From: Prorocentrum cordatum
Lineage: Eukaryota; Sar; Dinophyceae; Prorocentrales; Prorocentraceae
Length of the DNA: 64,000 nt
Direction: 5' to 3'
Assembly (NCBI GenBank): GCA_963575745.1
Contig: CAUYUJ010000934.1
Span: 43,429-107,428, forward strand
A model generated the notes under the pieces. The model was not told the origin of the DNA, made no database searches, and saw only the letters and a program-made list of their open reading frames with translations. The stretch's first letter is position 1, and each line of letters starts with the position of its first letter. This document shows, one piece after another, positions 23,501 to 32,500 of the stretch. Position numbers and translations under genes: made by a program.

Positions 23501-26500
23501 CTCTTCAAAACAAGGGCCCAGCACCACCGGATGGTTGGAAACAAAATGCATCTCGTGCGGGTGTCAACGGGGGGGGGTGACCCAAATGGGGGGTGAAGAC
23601 ACGAGCTCTAAAAGTGCCTCGCTGGCAATCTGGGGGCGATATTTGGAGCCGCTGGGGCCGTTTTGTGTCGTTCTTGGCCCGAGAAGGCGAGAACCCCAAA
23701 CACTACCAAAAACCATCGAACACTAAATGATCTTTGCCTCCGTGGGCCCTGTTGGGAAGCCTCTTGGAGGTCTCCTGGGGCGTCGCGGGGCCCTCTTGGG
23801 CCGTTGGAAGCCTTCGGAAGTCTCAGAGCTTTCCCTGGAGCCTCGTGAGGCCTTCATGACAACCACTTTGGGCCCTCTTGGGGCTCTCGTGCGGCCGTCT
23901 GGGTGCCCTCTTGGACTGCCGTTCCACTAAAGATAGCCAGGCGAATGACCCAACCATATGCAGCTGTGAGCACCGCAGTCGTGAGTATCATCTTCGGTGG
24001 AGCTCCCCATGGGGCCACGAGACGTGCGAGGGGTGTGCCGAAATGGGTGTGGCGGACGCATCTGGACGGTGCTACTGGGGCCTTCGGTGGAGCTCCCTGT
24101 GGGGCCACGAAACTTGTGAGGGGTGCCGACATGGGTGTGGCGGACGCATGTGGACGGTAGCACTGGGGCCTTCAGTGGAGCTCCTTCTGGGGCCACGAAG
24201 CGCGTGAGGGGTGTGCCGAAATAGGTGTGGCGGACGCATGTGGACGGTGCCACTGGGGCCTCCGGTGGAGCTCCCTATGGGGCCACGAAACATGTGAGGG
24301 GTGTGCCGACATGTGTGTGGCGGACACATGTGGACGGTGCCACTGGGGCCTTCGGTCGAGTTCCCTATGGGGCCACGAAACGTGCGAGAGGTGTGCCGAA
24401 ATAGGTGTGGCGGACACATGTGGACGGTGCCACTGGGGCCTTCGGTCGAGTTCCCTATGGGGCCACGAAACGTGCGAGAGGTGTGCCAAAATTGGTGTAG
24501 AGGACACATGTGGACGGCGCCACTGGGGCCGTCGGTGAAGCCCCCTGCGGGGCCACCAAACGTGTGAGGGGTGTCGGAATGAGCGTGGCGGACGCATGTG
24601 GACGGTAGCACTGGGGCCTTCGGTGATGGGGCCACGAGCTATGCGAGGGGTGTGCCGACATGGGTATGGCGGACGCATGTAGACGGGGTCACTAAAACCT
24701 TAAGTGGAGTCTCTATCGGGCCACGAGACGTGCCAGGGGTGTACCGAAATAGGTGTGGCGGGCGCATGTGGTCGGTGCCACTGGGGTATTCGGTGGCGCT
24801 CCCTATGGGGCCACGAAGTGCGTGAGGGGTGTGCCGAAGTGGGTGTGGCGGACGCACGTGGACGGTGCCACTGCGGCCGTCGGTGGAGCCCCCTATGGGG
24901 CCATGAAACGTGTGAGGGGCGTGCCAAAGTGAGGTGGGTGACGGGACGAGGGAGGAGGAGGGAGAGGAGGAGAGGAGGAAGGAGGGACGCGCGGCGCTCT
25001 CACTCAAAAGAGGGCCCAACACCACAGAATGGGGCCATTGGTGTCGCCCTGGAGCCCATTGGGCCATTGGTGTCGCCCTGGAGCCCCTCCACTCGAAAAA
25101 TACGAAGGAAGCTGGCCATTGGACCTTTTTTCCCTGGCCTAATCCCTCCCCTGGAAACCCTCCCAAGAGGGCTTCGCCCCACCAAAATGTCATCGCTCGT
25201 ACCTCGCTCTTTCCATTACCTGGGCTGGCACGGGAACAGAAAAGGTGCTTCAAGAACTTGCCCGAATTCGCTCATGGCACCCTTCGCTCCCGAGAGCCTT
25301 GGTGTTAAGAGCTTGCTATGTCACCGCTCTCTGTTGGGAGCCCTGGTGTTGGGATACGTTTTCGTTGCCGCTCGCTCTTGGGAGCCTTGCTATTAAGAGC
25401 TTGCTTTGCCACCGCGCTCTGGGGAGCCGTGGTGTTAAGAGCTTGTTATATCACCGCTCTCTGTTGGGCACCATGCTATTACTTTGCGTCTCTCGGGCTT
25501 CTTGGGGTCTTTGGGGGGTCATCTGGGACAACGTTTGGGACCTTCTGGGCCGTCTTGGAGCCAGCCCAGTCCCCACACCCATGCAGCCCAGTCCCTACAG
25601 CCCTTTGAGACGTCTGAGGGCGTCTTGGAGGGCTGTGGCCGTCTTGGAGCTTTCCTTGGGGCCTCTTGGGGCCATATTGGGAACCTCATGGGGCCCACTT
25701 CGGACTCATGTGGGGTCTTTGGGGGGCCCGTTTGGGCCGTTTGGAACCCCCTTGAGCCAGCCCAGTCCCTGCACCCATGGAGCTTTCCGTGGGAACTCTT
25801 GGGGCCCTGGGAGCCTCATGAGACCCGCTTGGGGCTCTCTTGGGAGCCTGTGTGTACGTTGTGTGGGCGCGAAGTCACTGGCTTAGTGTCTTGGAGCCCT
25901 GCTGGTTTTTAAGGCTTGCGAAAAGCCTTGCAAAAATCAATGTTGCATTTCCGGGCCTTCCTGAGGGTCCTTGAGGCTTTTGTGGGCCGTCTTGGGGTCC
26001 TCTTGGGTCGTCCTGGCGCCCATTTGGGCAGTCAGGGGGGGCTTGGGCCGTCTTGGGGCCCTCGTGGGGTTCTCTTGGGGACCTCCTGTGGCCCTCTTGG
26101 GGCTCTATTTGGAACCTGTCGGGATCCTCATGACGAGCCTCTCTTTGGGTTTCTTGGGACTCTCTTGGAGCCGTCTTTTGACCTCTTGGGCCACCTCGAT
26201 GGCCTCTTGAGCCGTCTTGGACGCTTGTCAGACCAAAGAAGCAAATGTGCTAACCATGTACGTTTTCCCAAAGGGGTTGGGACGAGTTTTACCATTTGGG
26301 GTTCTTTTTTGGAGCCCCTTGGAACGTCTTGAGACTCGCTTCGGCCGTCTTGGGGTCCTCGTGGGCCTCCCTGAGGCCGTCCTGGAGGTATGTTAGGCCG
26401 CCTTGGGAGCCTCTTGGGCCGTCTAAGGGCCTCTTGTGAGTTCTTGGGGCCATCTTGGGCCGAAAATGGCAGACAGTTCAGCCATTAGATGTTGGGCCAC

Positions 26501-29500
26501 CGAAGCCAACCCCCTCACACTCCCACGTGTTATTTCTCCCGTCTAACAGCTCGCGACGCTTTCTGTCATCTGGGTCCCCCGAGGCCAACCCCCTCACACT
26601 CCCCCTTGTCATTTCTCCCGGCTGACGGATCGCGACGCCACGCGCTTTCCGTTATCTGGGTCCTCAATGGCCAACCCCCTCACACATCCCCTTGTTATTT
26701 CTCTCGGCTGACGGATCGCGACCCTACGCGCGCTTTCCGTTATCCGCCGCCCCCTGTGGTCTTGCCACAGGGGTGCCTGGCTCGCTGGATTTCAGGAGGT
26801 TTTTAGCTATTCTAATTCCTTTACAACTCCCCCTGTGGCTTCGGCCGATGCCGCCGGGGCCACCCGGAAAGGTTCCAACACTTCGGTCCTATTGGCCACA
26901 ACGGCTCCAAGATGGTCCCCAAGATGCCTCCAAGACGGCCTAGATGGCCCAAAGAGAACCCACGATGACCCCAAGATGCATCCAAGACGGCCCACGAGGC
27001 CCCTAAGAAGCCCAAGAGGCTTACGAGCGGTCCTCCAGGAAGGCCAGAAGAGGCCACAATCATTGATTTTCCATGTTTTTTTTACGGATTGTGGCATTCG
27101 CTCCGAAGCGGCCTTCCGACGGCCTTCCGACGGCCAAAGAGGCCCCCTAGATTGCTACAAGATCGCCCAAGAGGCCTCGAAGACGCCCAAGATGGCCTTC
27201 AAAACGACTCCGAGGCGCCCCAAGACGGCCCCAAGACGGCCCAGAGAGGCTCCCAAAACGGCTTCCGCGGGGCCAGGAACGCCGTGAGCCGGCTAAAGAG
27301 GCCCCCAAAAAGCCCCCAAAGGCCCCAAGAGGCCCACGGAAGCCCCAACAATGACCCCAGAAGCTCCAGAGGTCTCCTCATCCTTTCCCTCGTCCTTCTT
27401 TTCCCTCCCTCTCCTCATCCTCCTCTTCCTCGCCCACGTGCTCCCCGAAAGGCGAAGGGCTTCCATTACAGCTGGCGAAGGAACGGATTGTCGAATCGCG
27501 TGGCCGATGTCTGCCCAAACGTTTGGCCACAGAGGCGTAGGCGTATTGCCAACGTTTGGCCCACGTCTGCCCGAGCGTTTTGGCAATTTTTTGCCCATAC
27601 GTTTGGCAGGGGGCGACGGGGAATCGCCGCGGGCGTCTTGGATCAACGCTCGGACCTCCGCGCCGGTTTCCTGTTTCTGCGGTGGGCCGCCGCTGGCGCC
27701 CTTCGCGCGCCGGAGAGTGGGGTCTCCAGCGCCGGTGCAAGAGATCCGCGCGGAGTTCCGAAACAGTGTACGGCAGGTTCGTGTCGTGCCGACCCCAGCG
27801 TTGGTTTTTGACACCGCGCTGGATCGTTCAACCTTGAACGATCGGCCGCTGCCGCAACGTCCGATCGTTCAACATCGATCGATTCTGGGTCGCCGGCGGC
27901 GTTCAACCTTGAACGTCGGCGGCGGGGTCGCCGCCGGTCGACACGACACGAACCTACCGTATGTGTATGTCGCTTGCTCCCCACACCCCAACTGGGGTCT
28001 GCTCTACACACCCTCCGCGCAGGATCTCTCCTCCTCCTCCTCCTCCTCCTCCTCCTCCTCCTCCTCCTCCTCCTCCTCCTCCTCCTCCCCCCCTCTCTCT
28101 CTAGCTCTCTTCTCCCTTTGCACACTCACTCAATCACTCACACCCACACACCATCATCACTCACACTCACCCACTCGTCCACACACGCACACTATCATCA
28201 CCATCGTCGCCATCACTCGCACATTCACTTATTTACACACTCACCACCATCATCTTCACTGACTCACTCATTCACTCACTCACTCATCTCAGGCGGGAGC
28301 TTCGTTTGTGAGTGACTTGCGGGGGAGTCTAAGGCGGGAGCCCCCTCCATATGGAGCCCGCAGCTCATGTGAGTAAATCGAGCGAGTCATCGGAGTCCTG
28401 TACCTGTCGTCATGTTTGGCCTCTTCAAGCTTGAGTATGGCGGAGTCTCAGGCGGGAGCCTCGTCTGTGAGTGAATTGCGAGGAAGTCTCAGGCGGGAGC
28501 CCCCTCCCGATGGGGCCCGCAGATTATGTTACTAATCCGAGCGGGTCATCGGAATCTTGCAACTGCCGTCACTTTTGAGCTCCTGAGGCCTGAATATGGG
28601 GGAAGTCAGGCGGGAGCTTCGTCTGTGAGTGAATGGCAAGGAAGTCTCAGGCGGGGGCCCCCCCTCCCTACGGGGCCCGCAGATCATGTTAGTAATCCGA
28701 GCGGGTCATCGGAACCCCGTAGCTGTCATCACTTTTGGGTTCGTGAAGCCTGCATATGGGGGAAGTCTCGTGCGGGAGCCGCGTCTGTGAGTGAATTGCG
28801 AGGAAGTCTCGTGCGGGAGCCCCCTCCCTATGGGGCCCGCAACTTATGATATGAATCCGAACGGAGCATCGGAAACCTGCAACTGTCGTCACGTTTGGGC
28901 TCCTGAGGCCTGAATATGGGCGGAGTCTCAGGCGGGAGCCTCGTCTGTGAGTGAATGGCAAGGAAATCTCAGGCGGGAGCCCCCCCCCCCCCCCTTATGG
29001 GGCGAGCAACTAATGTGAATAATTTCACCGGGTCACTGGAATCTTGTAACTGTCGTCACTTTGGGGATCCTGCGGCTTGAAGATGGCGGAAGTCTGAGGC
29101 GGGAGCCTCGTCTGTGAGTCAACTGCGAAGAAGTCTCAGGCTGGAGTCCCCTGCTTATGGGGTCCGCAGATCATGTTATTAATCCGAGCAGTTCATCGGA
29201 ATCCTATAACTGTCCTCACTTTGAGCTCGTGGGGCCTGCATATGGGGGGGGAAGTCTCAGGCGGGAGCCTCGTCTGTGAATAAACTGCGAGGAAGTCTCA
29301 GGCGGGAGCCTCCTCCATATGGGGCCCGCAACTCATGTGAGTAATCCGAACGGGTCATCGGAACCCTGCAACAGTCGTCACTTTTGTCCTCTTCAAGCTT
29401 GAGTACGGCGGATGTCTTAGAAGGGAGCCTCGTCTGTGAGTGAATTGTGTGGAAATCTCAGGCGGGAGTCCCTTCCCTATGCTGCCCGCAGCTCATGCTA

Positions 29501-32500
29501 CTAATCCGAGTAGGTCATCGGAATCCTGTAAGTGTCGTCGCGTTTGGCTTCTTCAAGCTTGAGCATGGCGGAAGTCTCAGGCGGGAGCCTCGTCTGTGAG
29601 TGAATTGAGAGGAAATCTCAAGCGGGAACGCCATTCCTGTCAGGCCCGGGGCTCATGTGAGTAATCCGACAGGGTCATCGGAATCTTGTAAATGTCGTCA
29701 CTTTGGGCTTCTTCAAGCTTGAGTATGGCGGAAGTCTCAGGCGGGAGCCTCGTCTGTGTGAATTGCGATGAAGTCTCAGGCGGGGGGCCCCTCCCTATGG
29801 GGCCCGCAGCTCATGTGAGTAATTCGAGCGAGTCTTTGGAACCCTCTACCTGTCGTCACTTTTGGCTTCTTCAAGCTTGAGTATGGCGGAAGTCTAAGGC
29901 GGGAGCCTCGTCTGTGAGTGAATTGCGAGGAAGTCTCAGGCAGGAGCCCCCTCCCTATGGGGCCCGCAGCTTATGTTACTAATCCGAGCGTGTCATCGGA
30001 ATCCTGTACCTGTCGTCACGTTTGGCCTCTCCAAGCGTAAGTATGGCGGAAGTCTCAGGCGGGGTCTCCGGCGGTGAATGAATTGCGAGGAAGTCTCAGG
30101 CCGGAGCCCTCTCGGGCTACCCCTCCCTATGGGAGCCAAGGAGGAGGTGGAAAAGGAGGAGGTGGTGGAGGAGGCAAGAGGACGAGGAGGCAGGGGCTGA
30201 GGCAGGAGGAGGAGGAGCAGGCAGGACGAGGAGGAGGAGGCAGGAGTAGGTGGGAGAAGGAAGGGGGCAGGATGAGATCCCCAGGCAATTGAAACATATT
30301 CTCATGTAGGGTCCTACCGTCGGAATAATTGTTCCCCTATGACCACGTCCACCGTGCCGATGTGCGCGTGCTCCTCGGCGGTCTCCAGCGACCCGCCGAA
30401 GCGCGCCATGATGCCGGTCGTGGACTGGGTGAGGTCGTCGTAGCCGATGTGGTCTGTGCGTGGGCCTTTCCTGGGGCCGCCATAGCTGTTCAGGTGGAAG
30501 AGTATGACCTTGGGGTTGATCTTCTGGAGCGCTTCCAGGGTGATGTTGAGCGCCTCCAGCTGCGGGCTGACCCCGTTGAAGGTGACGACGTCGGCCCACG
30601 CCACGAGGCGCGCGAACGCCTTGTAACCGTCTGGGGTGCTCAGGTCCAGCAGCGTGCTCTTCTTCCCGCGCATGGCCAGCACGCCGAAGCCGACCATAAT
30701 GACTGGGCCGTAGGCTGGCTTGGGCATGTCGACCTTGATGACCTCGGCGCCGAAGCGGCCGCACAGCACGCCGACCATGGGGCAAGCGATGACGTTGGAC
30801 AGGTCAAGGATCTTGATGCCCTGGAGGTAGCCCTTGCCTGTCCCCTTCCCCTTTGCGGGGGCAGGCTGGAGCGGCACCGCAGCAGGCGGAATCGGCCTCC
30901 TTGCCGACGCGACGTCGGCCGCACGGGTCGCGTGGCTGCCCGCCTTGGATGAGCTCCCCGAGAGCCACACCAAGGGCCCAGGAACGAGCATCTCCTTGCC
31001 GAAGCCTGTGCCCATAACGCCGTCCTTGGCGCCCTTGGTCGCCGGCGCAGGGATCATTAGGCCACAGGCCTTCGCGTGGTCCGAGTTTATCCACTCCTTG
31101 GTGGTCCTCGTGGCGCTACTGGGTACCCTGATGGCTCCGAAGATCTGCTCCCACTCCCAAGCTGTCTTGGTTTTGAACTTCTCCTTGAAGATCGCGATGA
31201 TCTTCGACGAATAGGGCTCTCTCAAGTGGTACTGCCCCAAGACGGAATCTCCCTCGTATTTCTGCTGCCTCGCCCAAAGGTCGCCATATGGGAGGATCTC
31301 GAGCACTTCAGCCTCGCAACCAAGGACCTCGAGGGTGCGGGCCACGTGCTTTAGGTGCCCCATGCCTACGATATAGAAAGGCCTGCCGTCCTTGCAGTAA
31401 TACGTCTTGTAGAAAGGGTCCAGCATATCCTCGCATTGCTCGAAAGTCATGTCCATTGGGATTCCGTCTCTTCGGCGGCGAAATCCGACAGCCTCGCGGG
31501 GCCTCCGTGCTGTGAGCCGTCACGCTGCAATGGCTTCGGGGATGTTGCTGTGATGTGGGAGAGCGAATGTACCAGTTGTATCCTACCCCTTCTTTGGGAG
31601 GGCCCAAGATAAACCTCAAGGGATCCAACAGAAGGAGCGCCTTTTGGACAGCACGACGATGGTCCCTTGAGGGCCACAACATTCCCCAGGGGAACAAGAT
31701 GAGGAGTCCCTTCATGCCTCGGGCAGGGGGTCTAGCAGGAGATGTCGAAGGCCTTTAGATAACTCCTCCGTGCGCTTGCCCCAATATCGCCGGGGCAGGT
31801 CGTCGATGTCAAGCGTGTTGAAGGAGAGTGCGTCCATCAGTGTGCTCGCAAGTGGGATCTCAATGTGATCGCCAATTCCAGTGTCCTCGCGTGCGTAGAG
31901 TGCTGCCACCGCACAAGCGCCCGCCATGACACCCGCGAAGGAGCTCGCCAGTGGCAAAGGCGAGTACGACGGGTTCACGCCTCGCAGCGATCTGGAGATG
32001 CCCATGTCCCAGAAGATTCCGGCTCTCGCCATAATGACATGCTCGTGTGCCTTCACGTCCTTGAACTCCTCGTCTCCAGAAGCAAAGCCAGGAATAGAAA
32101 TGTAGATGAGGCCAGGATGCGCCGCCATCATGGCCTCTGCGCCCAGACCGAACTTCTCCATGCGGCCAGGCGGGAAATTCTCGATGACGACGTCGGCCTT
32201 TGAGATGTACTCTTTGGCCTTCACCTGATCCTTGGCGTCCTTGAGGTTCAGAGTGACGAGGTGCTTGCCCCTGCTGAACACGGAATTCGCCGGGGAGTTC
32301 CACCCTGGCCCGCCGGGCGGCCCGATGTGCACGACGTCGGCGCCCTGGTCCACCAACATCTTCCCGCACATCGGCCCGGCAATGAACTGCCCGACGTTCA
32401 GAGGAGCCGAAGGGGGGGGATACTGACATCCTTGCGCCGTGGCGAAACCATCGCGGGAGATGTTTGACTGGTCTCGGCCTCCGGCCCTGACAAGGCCCAG

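Larger units (their letters stand above)
18452..30343 (-). other. Intron 3: 11.9-kb GT-AG intron full of satellites
   Basis: Donor GACGTG/GTCATAGG at 30343 and acceptor CTGTATAG at 18452. Exons 3 and 4 join as GTVDVVTGFGGAF with no residue missing, so a single very long intron is the simplest reading. It carries four satellite arrays, a 60-bp tandem repeat, trinucleotide tracts, small transposons and an antisense helicase exon. Confidence 0.65.

Noticed and set aside
22000-30100. CRISPR-like array
   Set aside because: Units of 90 and 160 bp are tandem without unique spacers and the genome is eukaryotic; these are satellites.
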